The notes beneath the pieces were generated by a model. It was not told the origin of the DNA and did no database searches. It saw only the letters and a program-made list of their open reading frames with translations. The translations under genes and the position numbers were made by a program. Positions 9,380-18,998 of a DNA stretch of 64,000 bases are shown piece after piece; within the stretch, counting starts at the first letter, position 1; every line of letters starts with the position of its first letter. The DNA comes from Rhodospirillaceae bacterium (GTDB taxonomy: Bacteria > Pseudomonadota > Alphaproteobacteria > Rhodospirillales > Rhodospirillaceae): contig SCTM01000145.1 of assembly GCA_004297485.1 (NCBI GenBank), positions 90,306-154,305 on the forward strand. Reading direction: 5' to 3'.

Positions 9380-9841
9380 TTAAGCGGCCTGTGCCTCGGA
9401 TTGCGTCAGAAGCAGATACAGACCATCGGAGGTCTTGGCACCGCGCAATTTCTCGCAGGTGGGTGCGTCGCGCAGCAAGCGGGAAACCCGTGCTAGCGCC
9501 TTGAGATGATCGGCCCCGGCACCTTCCGGTGCCAGCAGCAGAAACACAAGGTCGACCGGCTGTTCGTCGATGGCATCAAAATCAATCGGTTTGTCGAGAC
9601 GGGCAAACACGCCGTACAGCCGATCCAGCTCCGACAATTTGCCGTGAGGGATGGCAATGCCGTTTCCCACGCCCGTGGTGCCCAGCCGTTCGCGCTCGAG
9701 AAGCGTTTCAAAAATCCGCTTCTCATTGACGCCGGTGACAACCGCCGCCTGACGCGCCATTTCCTGAAGCGCTTGCTTCTTGCTGGCGACTTTAAGGCCC
9801 GAAAGAACCGCTTCGGGCTGAAGGATGTCTCTGATTTCCAT
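9380..9841 (-). CDS. ptsN: PTS IIA-like nitrogen regulatory protein PtsN
   Basis: VLERERLGTTGVGNGIAIPHGKLSELDRLYGVFARLDKPIDFDAIDEQPVDLVFLLLAP. Confidence 0.92.
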   Translation of the reverse strand: MEIRDILQPEAVLSGLKVASKKQALQEMARQAAVVTGVNEKRIFETLLERERLGTTGVGNGIAIPHGKLSELDRLYGVFARLDKPIDFDAIDEQPVDLVFLLLAPEGAGADHLKALARVSRLLRDAPTCEKLRGAKTSDGLYLLLTQSEAQAA

Positions 9842-10033
9842 TAAACGCTCATACGCATCGCTGCGACCCGACAGTTTGGAAAAGTTTGAAGACCGGACCC
9901 GGCGCTGCCCCTTCGGGCGCGTACGTTAGTCCGGGACGAACACGCGGGGTTGCAACCCCGTCAGCAGTAAGTCCTGCATTGATGCCCGATGCTGAGCCGC
10001 CGAACCGCATAACCTGAAAGACCGGCGGGCGGC

Positions 10034-10093
10034 ATGGCCCATAAAAAAGGTGGCGGAACATAGGCGCGGTCCAGGGTGAAGTCAAGGCGACTC
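10034..10093 (+). pseudogene. apparent 5' fragment of ribosomal protein L27 gene (MAHKKGGGT*...KSRRL)
   Basis: ATGGCCCATAAAAAAGGTGGCGGAACATAG = MAHKKGGGT*; KSRRL in the same frame ~16 codons on. Confidence 0.4.
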
Positions 10094-10123
10094 CGGCGTC
10101 GCCAACCAACCGCTTTAACAATG

Positions 10124-11641
10124 CTAATGGCCTTGATGTTCCGCCATTTTTTCCCGGCGGCGGCGGGCGGACGACGGAATATTAAGGGCATCCCTGTACT
10201 TGGCGACGGTCCGGCGCGCGACCTCAATACCCTCACCATGCAGAAGTTCCACGATCCGATCGTCGGAAAGAATCCCGGTCGGCGGTTCGCCGTCGATCAG
10301 GACCTTGATCCTGTGCCGCACCGATGCCGCGGAGTGCGCCTCGGCACCGCTCGAGGACGGCAAGCCTTGCGTGAAAAAATATTTCAGTTCGAAGACGCCG
10401 CGTGGCGTGGCGATATACTTGTTGGTTGTAACGCGGCTGACCGTGCTTTCATGCATCTCAATGGCCTCAGCCACGTCGCGCAGCACCAAGGGACGTAAAT
10501 GGGAAATGCCGTGATGGAAGAATGCCGTTTGCTGTTTCACCAGTTCAATCGCCACCTTGAGGATCGTTTCGGCGCGTTGGTTTAAGGCCTTTACCAGCCA
10601 ATTCGCGGTCTGCAACCGATCGGACATGAAGCTTTTGTCGGCCTTCGAGCCGTTGCGGCAGACCTCGGCATAGTAGCCGTGATTGACCAGCACCCGCGGC
10701 AGGCATTGCGGGTTCAATTCGATGCGCCAACCGCCGCCCTGCTGCACGGTCATGATCACGTCGGGCACGACGGTCTGCTCGATCGCGCGCTCGAACTTGA
10801 GCGCGGGTTTAGGATCGAGCGCGCGGATTTCAGCGACCATGTCGCGCAGGTCCTCGGCCGAGACGCCACAGATATCACGCAGCTTGCGCATGTCGCGCGC
10901 GGCCAGAAGGTCAAGCCGATCGATCAATGCCGCCATGGCCGGATCATAGCGGTTGCGATCCTCCAGTTGCAGACGAAGGCATTCGCGCAAGTCGCGGGCG
11001 AACAATCCCGGCGGGTCAAACCGCTGTAATTGCTTGAGCACCCCAAGCACTGTCGCGGCATCGGTGCCGAGATGTTCCGCCGCCTCTTCCAGATCGATGG
11101 CGAGGTATCCGCTCTCGTCCAATTGATCGATGAGAAAGAGGCCGATGAATCGTTCCGCCGGTGTGTGAATCGAAAGATTGAGCTGCTGGAGAAGATGACT
11201 CCGCAGATCCGGCGCTTCGGCAACGTTGCGGTCGAAATCGGGCGCGGCGCCTTCAAACCCGCCCGCCCCCGACCAGGTATCGGCCATGGCACCGACGGTG
11301 TCCGCGGGAGCCAGGGCATCGAGACCATCGTCGGAAAGAGCCGGGTCGTTGTCGACAACGTCTTGGGCGATATCGAGCGGACGCTCGTCCTGACCGTCGA
11401 CGGCGTCGACCAGCACAGCCTCGTCCCCCACACGCTCGTCGCTGTTACCAGCGGATTCAGCGAGCGCGCTGCCATCCCCGCTATCATCGACTTCAAGCAG
11501 CGGGTTTGCGTCCAGCTCCTGGGCGATATAAGCGTCGAGCTCAACAGACGACAGTTGCAGAAGTTTGATCGCCTGCTGCAACTGAGGCGTGATGACGAGA
11601 CTTTGGGATTGGCGAAGGTCGAGACGGGGCGAAAGCGCCAT
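10124..11641 (-). CDS. rpoN: RNA polymerase sigma-54 factor
   Basis: LRQSQSLVITPQLQQAIKLLQLSSVEL; C-terminal ARRTVAKYRDALNIPSSARRRRE (RpoN box). Confidence 0.97.
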   Translation of the reverse strand: MALSPRLDLRQSQSLVITPQLQQAIKLLQLSSVELDAYIAQELDANPLLEVDDSGDGSALAESAGNSDERVGDEAVLVDAVDGQDERPLDIAQDVVDNDPALSDDGLDALAPADTVGAMADTWSGAGGFEGAAPDFDRNVAEAPDLRSHLLQQLNLSIHTPAERFIGLFLIDQLDESGYLAIDLEEAAEHLGTDAATVLGVLKQLQRFDPPGLFARDLRECLRLQLEDRNRYDPAMAALIDRLDLLAARDMRKLRDICGVSAEDLRDMVAEIRALDPKPALKFERAIEQTVVPDVIMTVQQGGGWRIELNPQCLPRVLVNHGYYAEVCRNGSKADKSFMSDRLQTANWLVKALNQRAETILKVAIELVKQQTAFFHHGISHLRPLVLRDVAEAIEMHESTVSRVTTNKYIATPRGVFELKYFFTQGLPSSSGAEAHSAASVRHRIKVLIDGEPPTGILSDDRIVELLHGEGIEVARRTVAKYRDALNIPSSARRRREKMAEHQGH

Positions 11642-11729
11642 GGTTCAGATCACTCGTTTGATTCCAAAGTTCGCATCGGCGACTGCTGCATGATCTGGCG
11701 AACTTTGAAATCGCGACACTTGCGAGACC

Positions 11730-12521
11730 TCAAAGACTAAATCGCTCTCCCAGGTAAACCCGGCGGACACCCTCGTGGGCGACGATTTCCGACGGCCGGC
11801 CCTCGAACAAGACCGCGCCTTCGTGGAGAATGTAAGCCCGGTCGATAATGTCGAGCGTCTCGCGAACGTTGTGATCGGTAATCAACACGCCAAGCCCGCG
11901 ATCCTTCAGATGGGACACCATCTCGCGGATTTCGCCGACGGCAATGGGATCGATTCCGGCCAACGGTTCGTCGAGCAGGATGAAGCTGGGACGCGACGCA
12001 AGCGCACGGGCGATCTCGCATCGGCGGCGTTCGCCGCCGGACAAGGCCAAAGCGGGCGAGCGGCGGAGGTGAGCGATGGAGAATTCCTGCAACAACGCGT
12101 CGACCAGCGCATCCTGGGCGGCTTTGTCCGGCTCAACCACCTCGGCGACGGCGCGGATGTTGGTTTCCACGGTCATGCCGCGAAAGATCGACGCCTCCTG
12201 GGGCAGATAGCCGATGCCAAGGCGGGCGCGGCGATACATAGGCAAGGGCGTGATGTCCTGACCGTCGAGCATGATCTTGCCGCGATCGGGGCTGATCAGG
12301 CCGGTGACACAGTAGAAGGACGTGGTCTTTCCCGCGCCGTTGGGTCCGAGCAAGCCGACGGCCTCGCCCCGTTGCACACTGAGGCTCACGTCGCGCAAAA
12401 CAGGCCGGCCCTTGAAGGTCTTGCCCAGTCCGATCACGACAAGACCCGTCGTGGGACTGGCAGCCCCGCGACCGTTGGCGCCGGCACCGCCGGGCGGATG
12501 CGTATGAGTGTCGGGCGCCAT
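11730..12521 (-). CDS. lptB: LPS export ABC transporter ATP-binding protein LptB
   Basis: GLLGPNGAGKTTSFYCVTGL, LSGGERRRCEIARALA, ITDHNVRETLDIIDRAYIL. Confidence 0.95.
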   Translation of the reverse strand: MAPDTHTHPPGGAGANGRGAASPTTGLVVIGLGKTFKGRPVLRDVSLSVQRGEAVGLLGPNGAGKTTSFYCVTGLISPDRGKIMLDGQDITPLPMYRRARLGIGYLPQEASIFRGMTVETNIRAVAEVVEPDKAAQDALVDALLQEFSIAHLRRSPALALSGGERRRCEIARALASRPSFILLDEPLAGIDPIAVGEIREMVSHLKDRGLGVLITDHNVRETLDIIDRAYILHEGAVLFEGRPSEIVAHEGVRRVYLGERFSL

Positions 12522-13573
12522 TAGGGTTCCTTGGATGGTGGGGATGGAGCATCGGCACTGCGCGGCGTGGGGGCAAGCAGCGCCTTGACCCGCGTCGGCT
12601 CTTTGAGTCCCGCGGGCATCTTGGCCTCAGCCGCGCTGCCGTAAAGGCGGCTGACTCCGCTATTCACATTCACAACCGCGAAACCACCGTTCAGCTGGCT
12701 GTTGTCGCGGGTCATCTTCACGGCGCCATCGACGGTGGCAATGCCGCTGTCCACATTGTAGTTGGCGCGATCGCCGCGGACGATCTCCGATTTGGTGGTG
12801 AGCACCACGTCGCCGGCGCCGAGAATGTAAGAGATATCGCGTCGCCCGCTCGCGGAATTCAAGCCCGCCTTGGCTACCGGCTTCGCTGCAGGCTTGGCCT
12901 TGGAAGATCCCGTACTGTCATCATGGAAGTATGCGGTGAGACGATCCGCCTTCAGCCGGCGACCCAATGTCTTGTCCGCATCGACGGCCAGCGCATCGCC
13001 CTCGGCCACGGCGACTTTTTGATTCGACCAGTACTGCAAGGTACGATGGGCCGTCACCGTGCCGTCGCTGGTCGTCAGGACCACGGGGTCGCCTTGCATC
13101 ACCAGCACGGCCTTGTCGAAATCGTACACGGCGGCCGTGCCCGTCGCCACATCGGAGGCGGACGTGATGGTCACGTGGCCGATGGCATCGACGCGGTAAA
13201 CCTCGCTACTGTCGATCTTGTCACCGGTCGCATCCGCCGCCGGGGCGGCGTCTTTCCCCGCGTCGGGCAGTGGCGTATCGGCCGACGGTTTGCTCGAGGA
13301 CGGCTTGTTTGCCTTGTCGCGGTAATAAGCCGTGAGTTCGTCGGCCACCACATTGACGTCGCCTTGCGCCGCCTTTGCGTTACCGCGGGCGACAAAACGT
13401 TTTTCGTTCTGCTGCCATTCGAGGCCCTTCTCGGCCGTCACCGTAATGGGGTCGTCTGAATTCTTGGAGTTAAACGTCAAACTTTGGGCGCCCGCGCCAT
13501 CGCACCACACGCTTGCGAAAAAACCTGCGAGGGTCGTGGCGACAAGCCACTTGGAATTCCGAAAACGACTCAT
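12521..13573 (-). CDS. lptA: LptA/OstA family LPS transport protein
   Basis: Position between lptB and lptC; signal peptide; repeated OstA-type strands. Confidence 0.85.
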   Translation of the reverse strand: MSRFRNSKWLVATTLAGFFASVWCDGAGAQSLTFNSKNSDDPITVTAEKGLEWQQNEKRFVARGNAKAAQGDVNVVADELTAYYRDKANKPSSSKPSADTPLPDAGKDAAPAADATGDKIDSSEVYRVDAIGHVTITSASDVATGTAAVYDFDKAVLVMQGDPVVLTTSDGTVTAHRTLQYWSNQKVAVAEGDALAVDADKTLGRRLKADRLTAYFHDDSTGSSKAKPAAKPVAKAGLNSASGRRDISYILGAGDVVLTTKSEIVRGDRANYNVDSGIATVDGAVKMTRDNSQLNGGFAVVNVNSGVSRLYGSAAEAKMPAGLKEPTRVKALLAPTPRSADAPSPPSKEP

Positions 13574-14337
13574 GGCTTGTGCTCCGCGTCAGGCGGCAAT
13601 GTGGTTTTCGCATCGGCGTTGGCCGGCGGTACGTGGTTGCGGTGACCGTTCAATACCAGAGTCACCGGCCCGGTGAAGTTCACCATCGTGCCGTTTCCCG
13701 TGATGGAAAAACCGGCGGCGGCGATGGTGCCGAATGAGCCCTTGCCCGAGACCGGCTGGTCCCCCGTGGCCGAGCGGTCCTTGATCGACACATGAGCCGC
13801 GGTGGAGTGCACCTCATATCCCTGCTGCTGGTAAACATCGACTTGCCCAGCAAGATCGAGCACCTGCAGGTTGCGGTCATAGACACCGGTTGTCGCCGAC
13901 ACCTTGAGCCAATTCCCGTCACCCGTGATCAGATCAGCTTTCGGCGACACGAGATCGATGGCCTTGTCCGCACTCGAGCGCTCGCGGGCAGAGGCGGCCG
14001 TGATCGCATAGGGCCGTCCCTGATCGTCGGTCCCCACATAGCGCGCGTTGATCATGCTCAGGGTATCGCTGGTGATGTCGGTCAATGTTTTCACGCCGAC
14101 GCGAAAGCGTTCGTTCTCGGCGCGAAATTGCGGCAGCAGCAGAACGAGAAGAAGAATCAACCCGGCCACAACCGGCAGGGCGATTTTCATGCGGCCAACG
14201 AAACGGCTGTATTGGGCAACGGATGCCTTGGCCGAAACCTCGCGCGGCTGCCACAGAACGTCACTGTGAACGTGGCCGGATACCTGGCTGGAGGGCTGGT
14301 CCTTCGCCGGCGTCACTTTGCCGCTGTCCACGGTCAT
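13570..14337 (-). CDS. lptC: LPS export system protein LptC
   Basis: Single N-terminal TM, MINARYVGTDDQGRPYAITAASA, operon context. Confidence 0.85.
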   Translation of the reverse strand: MTVDSGKVTPAKDQPSSQVSGHVHSDVLWQPREVSAKASVAQYSRFVGRMKIALPVVAGLILLLVLLLPQFRAENERFRVGVKTLTDITSDTLSMINARYVGTDDQGRPYAITAASARERSSADKAIDLVSPKADLITGDGNWLKVSATTGVYDRNLQVLDLAGQVDVYQQQGYEVHSTAAHVSIKDRSATGDQPVSGKGSFGTIAAAGFSITGNGTMVNFTGPVTLVLNGHRNHVPPANADAKTTLPPDAEHKP

Positions 14338-15416
14338 ACGGCCCCGGCACGAAGGATATCGTGCAGGCGCAGGATACCGACGGGAATTTCATCCTCCACG
14401 ACGAAAACGCAAGTGACCTTGGCTTCGTTCATGCGCCGCAAGGCTTCGGCAGCCAGTAAGCTGCGCCGTGTAGTCTTCGGCGTCTTGGTCATGACATCGA
14501 CCGCTGTCAGGGCGAACAGATCACCGGTCGAGTCCCGCATATGGCGCCGGAGATCGCCGTCGGTGACGATGCCCATAAGGCGGCCGGCATCGTCGACCAC
14601 CCCGGCAACGCCAAAGGTCTTCTGGGTCATGGTCAGAACCACGTCGGCCATGGGAGTCGCCGGCTTCACCAAGGGCAGTTCCGCGCCCACGTGCATTAGC
14701 TCGTCGACCTTGAACAACTTGCGGCCGAGTTGGCCGCCCGGATGGAACACTTTGTAGTCGTCGGCGGTAAAGCCGCGACGTTCGAGCAGTGCGACGGCAA
14801 TGGCGTCGCCGAGGGCCAGCGTCATGGTGGTGGAGGTGGTCGGCGCCAGACCCAGGGGGCAGGCTTCGGCCACGTCGGGAAGCACCAACACACAGTCGGC
14901 GGATTGGGCCAGGGTCGATGACGCGCGACTGGTGATGGCGGTGAGGGGAATGCCGTAACGCCGGGTATAAGCGATCAGGTCGCGCAATTCGGCGGCCTCG
15001 CCGGAATTGGAAATCGCCAGCACCGCGTCACCGGCAGCGATCATGCCCAAGTCGCCATGACTTGCCTCGCCCGCATGAACGAAAAACGCCGGGGTGCCGG
15101 TGGACGCCAGCGTGGCGGCGATTTTACGGCCCACATGACCGCTTTTGCCGACGCCGGACACGATCACCCGGCCGCTGATGCCGCCGATCAAATCGAGGCA
15201 GGCGAGAAAAGCAGCGCCGAGATTTTCCTCCAAGGCGGCAATCCCGGCACGGGCTTGAGCCATGACCCGCCGCCCAGCAGCCAGATCGGCCGCAGCCCTG
15301 CCCCCGGCCGCAGAGACCGGCGCAGGCTGAGGTGGGGCATCCTTGGCGACGCGGGAGGTCTTGGCCATGGGTTTGAGACTACGCCGTGATTGGTTTACAA
15401 GCAATTTCCGGGCCAA
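14334..15416 (-). CDS. kdsD: KpsF/GutQ family arabinose-5-phosphate isomerase
   Basis: SIS domain (GVGKSGHVGRKIAATLASTGTPAFFVHAGEASHGDLGM) plus CBS pair. Confidence 0.9.
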   Translation of the reverse strand: MARKLLVNQSRRSLKPMAKTSRVAKDAPPQPAPVSAAGGRAAADLAAGRRVMAQARAGIAALEENLGAAFLACLDLIGGISGRVIVSGVGKSGHVGRKIAATLASTGTPAFFVHAGEASHGDLGMIAAGDAVLAISNSGEAAELRDLIAYTRRYGIPLTAITSRASSTLAQSADCVLVLPDVAEACPLGLAPTTSTTMTLALGDAIAVALLERRGFTADDYKVFHPGGQLGRKLFKVDELMHVGAELPLVKPATPMADVVLTMTQKTFGVAGVVDDAGRLMGIVTDGDLRRHMRDSTGDLFALTAVDVMTKTPKTTRRSLLAAEALRRMNEAKVTCVFVVEDEIPVGILRLHDILRAGAV

Positions 15417-15548
15417 ACCCGGAAGGCGGCGCCAATATCACCCGACCATGGGCAGGGGTCAACCACGACGGCCCACCCCCCGCATGATTACGGCCAAGTA
15501 TTTCCTAAATGTCACAATGAGATAAGGCCAATTTCGGCCCGCGCGGAA

Positions 15549-16166
15549 TTAGTGGGCGAAGATATCCTCGTCCGCCCATCCGGCCACGTCGAGGGCGGCA
15601 CGATCAGGCAGAAACCGGAAGCAGGCTTCCGCCAGGTCCCGGCGTCCCTCGCGGACGAGAAGACGCTCCATCTCCGCTTTCAGACGATGAAGATAAAGCA
15701 CGTCGGCGGCGGCATATTCGATCTGCTCGGGCGTCAGAGCGGCGGCTGCCCAATCGGAGCTTTGCTGTTGCTTGGATATTTCAACGCCGAGCAACTCTTT
15801 GCACAGATCCTTGAGTCCATGCTTGTCGGTGTTGGTGCGCACCAGCCGCGAGGCCGTCCGCGTGCAAAATACCGGCGTACAGCGGACATTCAGATATTTC
15901 TGCAGCATGGCCAGATCGAAGCGGGCGAAATGCATGATCTTGAGAAGGCCCGGATCGCCGAGCACCGCCGTCAGATGGGGCGCCGGTTGTCCCGGTAGAA
16001 TCTGCACAAGATGGGCATCGCCATCGCCAGCGGAAAGTTGCACGACGCAGAGCCGATCCCGGTCGAGGCGAAGGCCCATGGTCTCGGTGTCGACGGCGAC
16101 GCTGCCGGCGAACTTGACCGTTGTGGGAAGATCGCCACGGTGAACGCGGTTGGCCATATTACCCAT
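15549..16166 (-). CDS. rnd: ribonuclease D (short form)
   Basis: VDTETMGLRLDRDRLCVVQLS, YAAADVLYLHRL exonuclease motifs. Confidence 0.88.
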   Translation of the reverse strand: MGNMANRVHRGDLPTTVKFAGSVAVDTETMGLRLDRDRLCVVQLSAGDGDAHLVQILPGQPAPHLTAVLGDPGLLKIMHFARFDLAMLQKYLNVRCTPVFCTRTASRLVRTNTDKHGLKDLCKELLGVEISKQQQSSDWAAAALTPEQIEYAAADVLYLHRLKAEMERLLVREGRRDLAEACFRFLPDRAALDVAGWADEDIFAH

Positions 16167-16208
16167 TTTCCGCGGGAACCCCGGCCAGCACAGCGCGGGG
16201 GGCCCAAA

Positions 16209-16237
16209 GTGGTGCCCAGGAGAGGACTCGAACCTCC
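16209..16237. repeat. left att direct repeat GTGGTGCCCAGGAGAGGACTCGAACCTCC
   Basis: Exact 29-bp match to 31062-31090. Confidence 0.95.
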
Positions 16238-16361
16238 GTAGGGCGTTTACGCCGTGAACAGGTGTGGAACGAGATGAAACCTCTAATGTCTGAAAGTCTA
16301 GGTTCTAAAGGCGTAAATCGCGTTCTTCGGTGTTTCATCTTTGTTCACACTGTTTAGCATC

Positions 16362-16383
16362 TGTGGTACCTATGTGGTACCTA
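16362..16383. repeat. tandem 11-mer TGTGGTACCTA x2 (candidate integrase arm-type sites)
   Basis: Perfect tandem; related pair at 30983-31003. Confidence 0.65.
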
Positions 16384-16405
16384 GATCGTCGCAATCGGGG
16401 CCGCC

Positions 16406-17638
16406 ATGGCCAGTTTCAAATTCACCGCTCGAAGTTTACCCCCGGTTCCTAGCTCGGGCCAGGTTGATTACTGGGACGAATTGCTCCCCGGGTTTGGGAT
16501 GAGGGTGTCTCTCGGAGGCGCCCGAACCTGGGTTGTAATGTACAGATACAACGGTGTGAAGCGCCGGCTGAAACTTGGCACCCATCCCGGTACCGGCCTG
16601 GCCGACGCCAGGGACGCGGCCCGTGAGGCCATCCGCAAGGCGGAGAAGGGTCTCGATCCGGCCACGGAGAAGAAGGCCCTTCATTCCAAGTCAGAGACGG
16701 TCCAGGACCTCGCCACGCTGTATATCGAGCTGCACGCGAAAGTGAAGAAGCGCTCATGGTTTAAGGACAACCAGATTCTTAACCGCGAGGTGCTGCCGCT
16801 GATCGGCCGCAAGAAGGTGGCCGACGTCACCCGCCAGGACGTCCGAGACATTCTGCAGCCGATCATCGAGCGGGGCGCCACGATCAAGGCCAACCATACC
16901 CTGGAAGTGGTTCGGAAGATGTTCAACTGGTCCATCGAGACGAGGGACACGCCTGCCTCCAACCCTGCCGCGCGACTGAAGAAGCCGGGCGAAGTGACCG
17001 GAAGAAGTCGTTATCTGGCGCCGGCCGAGATCAAGGCCTTCTGGGCCGCGCTCCATGCTGCTGACCTGGGCGAGCGCGGCATAGCCGCCTTCAAGCTCAT
17101 GGCGCTGACGGCGCAGCGCGAAATGGAAGTCGTGCGTATGCGCTGGTCGGACCTCGACCTTGAGGATGATCTCGTTTGGACGATCCCAGGCGACCATTCT
17201 AAGAATCGCCTTGAGCACGTGATCCCCCTGACCTCGTCGGCCGCAGAGCTGCTCCGGTTGATGCGCAAAGCTCGTGGCAAGGGTGACGTTTATGTGTTCC
17301 AGTCGCCGGCCAAGGCCGACGCTCACCTTACGCGCAACTTCATCGAAGACCGTATGGTGAAGATCCGCAAGCACCTCACCATCGAACACTTCACGCCGCA
17401 CGACCTGCGACGGACCGTGACGACGTATCTGGGCAAGCTCAAGGTTCCACAGCAGATCAAGAAGAAGATTCTCAACCATACCAAGGTCCGAAAGACCGAC
17501 GTAACCGATATCTACGACCGGTTCGAATATCTCGATGAGAAGCGCGACGCGCTCACGAAGTGGGAAGACCTGCTACTGTCGATGATCGCGAAGCCAGCCG
17601 ACGGTAACGTCGTGTCCATCGCACGAGCGACAGCCTAA
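16406..17638 (+). CDS. tyrosine-type site-specific integrase
   Basis: LPGFGMRVSLGGARTWVVMYRYNGVKRRLKLG (N-terminal DUF4102-like) and catalytic HFTPHDLRRTVTTYLG...ILNH. Confidence 0.95.
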   Translation: MASFKFTARSLPPVPSSGQVDYWDELLPGFGMRVSLGGARTWVVMYRYNGVKRRLKLGTHPGTGLADARDAAREAIRKAEKGLDPATEKKALHSKSETVQDLATLYIELHAKVKKRSWFKDNQILNREVLPLIGRKKVADVTRQDVRDILQPIIERGATIKANHTLEVVRKMFNWSIETRDTPASNPAARLKKPGEVTGRSRYLAPAEIKAFWAALHAADLGERGIAAFKLMALTAQREMEVVRMRWSDLDLEDDLVWTIPGDHSKNRLEHVIPLTSSAAELLRLMRKARGKGDVYVFQSPAKADAHLTRNFIEDRMVKIRKHLTIEHFTPHDLRRTVTTYLGKLKVPQQIKKKILNHTKVRKTDVTDIYDRFEYLDEKRDALTKWEDLLLSMIAKPADGNVVSIARATA

Positions 17639-17729
17639 TCGAACTGCGGCGGATAGGGGGCACCCGACAAGCCGGTTTCCGCACCGGTTTCCGCCGCGGC
17701 CACCATGCGGATTGCCAGCGGAGGCGCAA

Positions 17730-18641
17730 ATGAGTTCCGAACGGGGACTGGACCCGAAGATCGCGCGCTTCGAGTTTGCGCCAAGTCTGAAGACCCCCCT
17801 TGCCCGAGCGCTTATCGATCTTGGTTGGAGACCACCACCGCATTACATGCCTTCTGGCACCGAACTCCCATTCATGGCCGACACTCTTCTAGCGCCGTTG
17901 GCGGTGCACGCGCATGAGGTCGCTGAAGCGGTCTCGGACGACTACTACGCCGATAACCCGACCGTTCGAAATCTCCTCACGCAGATAGACGAGTCGCTCC
18001 ATAGCCAGCTTCGGAACCAGCAGCTTTTCGCCGTCGCTCAGCGGGATGCTGTTCAAGATCTATTCGAGATAGTGCCGGCTGAAAAGTGGGACAACTTGAA
18101 GATCGATTTTAATCATGGCTCCGCTCGGGGTGCTGATATTTCGTACAGCCACCTCAGCATTTACCGCAAGCGCGGCGGCGCCATAAAGGCAGCTCAGCGT
18201 CTGACATCCATCGCGGACGCCGGAGAAGCTCGTCCGCGGCAGGTACCGCGACTTACGGTGGTCAGAGAACCCGCGCCGCAGTCTTCATCGACGGTTATAG
18301 ATATCGCATCAGCGCGTCGGCCGCCCAGGGCAGGTGCCTCGCCGACAACGCAACGTGAATCCAGTGCGGGAGAGCAGAGGGTAATAGGATCGGCCCCCAA
18401 TGCGGGCTCCCTACATAATCAGGAGGCTGCCCGTCAGCGACGTCAGGAGATTGAAACTACCGCCCAACGGCTGTTCGAGTTGCCCAAGCCACTAATCCCG
18501 GGAAAAACCATTAAGTGGCCGGCGTTCATAAAGCGACTACTCAGCGATCTCGGGGTTCACCCCAACGCTCCCGGCTATGGCGACGACACAATTCAAAGAA
18601 TCGTGCGCCCCCTCGTGGAGCGGCTTTCGGCATCGCAATAG
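17730..18641 (+). CDS. hypothetical protein
   Basis: ORF in mobile element; ATG at MSSERGLDPK. Confidence 0.6.
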   Translation: MSSERGLDPKIARFEFAPSLKTPLARALIDLGWRPPPHYMPSGTELPFMADTLLAPLAVHAHEVAEAVSDDYYADNPTVRNLLTQIDESLHSQLRNQQLFAVAQRDAVQDLFEIVPAEKWDNLKIDFNHGSARGADISYSHLSIYRKRGGAIKAAQRLTSIADAGEARPRQVPRLTVVREPAPQSSSTVIDIASARRPPRAGASPTTQRESSAGEQRVIGSAPNAGSLHNQEAARQRRQEIETTAQRLFELPKPLIPGKTIKWPAFIKRLLSDLGVHPNAPGYGDDTIQRIVRPLVERLSASQ

Positions 18642-18683
18642 CCGAAAGTGCCGCAGGCCGCGTTTTCCTGCGGCGCTTTCGGC
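18641..18683 (+). terminator. strong stem-loop, GCCGAAAGTGCCGCAGG / CCTGCGGCGCTTTCGGC
   Basis: 17-bp stem with one wobble, at stop codon of preceding ORF. Confidence 0.6.
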
Positions 18684-18779
18684 ACATGCGGTGATGACGA
18701 TCAATCCCGACGAGCACATCCTCGTGACATGCACTGCCAGCGCATAGGGCGCGGTGGTTCGCAATGACACGAGGGCAAT

Positions 18780-18998
18780 ATGAACGACGAAATCCTCGGT
18801 GAGGCCGAGGTCGCCAAGATCACAAGCTTGAGCAGGTCGACTCGTTGGCGCGGCGAACGCGCTGGCTGGTTTCCGCGCCGGCGTCAGATATCCCCGAACC
18901 GCGTCGGATGGTTGAAATCCGAGATCGCGGCCTGGCTCGAAGAGCGTGCGGCAAAATCGAGGTCCGGTATCAAAGCGCCCCAGGCACAGGTGGCGTGA
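18780..18998 (+). CDS. AlpA-like DNA-binding protein / excisionase
   Basis: ILGEAEVAKITSLSRSTRWRGERAGWFPRRRQISPNRVGWLKSEIAAWLEER. Confidence 0.85.
   Translation: MNDEILGEAEVAKITSLSRSTRWRGERAGWFPRRRQISPNRVGWLKSEIAAWLEERAAKSRSGIKAPQAQVA

Noticed and set aside
9849-10121. 90-aa minus ORF as a possible hpf
   Set aside because: Too short and no Hpf-like sequence.
16209-16300. Second tRNA-Leu gene at the left end of the element
   Set aside because: Only the 3' 29 nt match; the rest does not fold as tRNA. It is the att copy.
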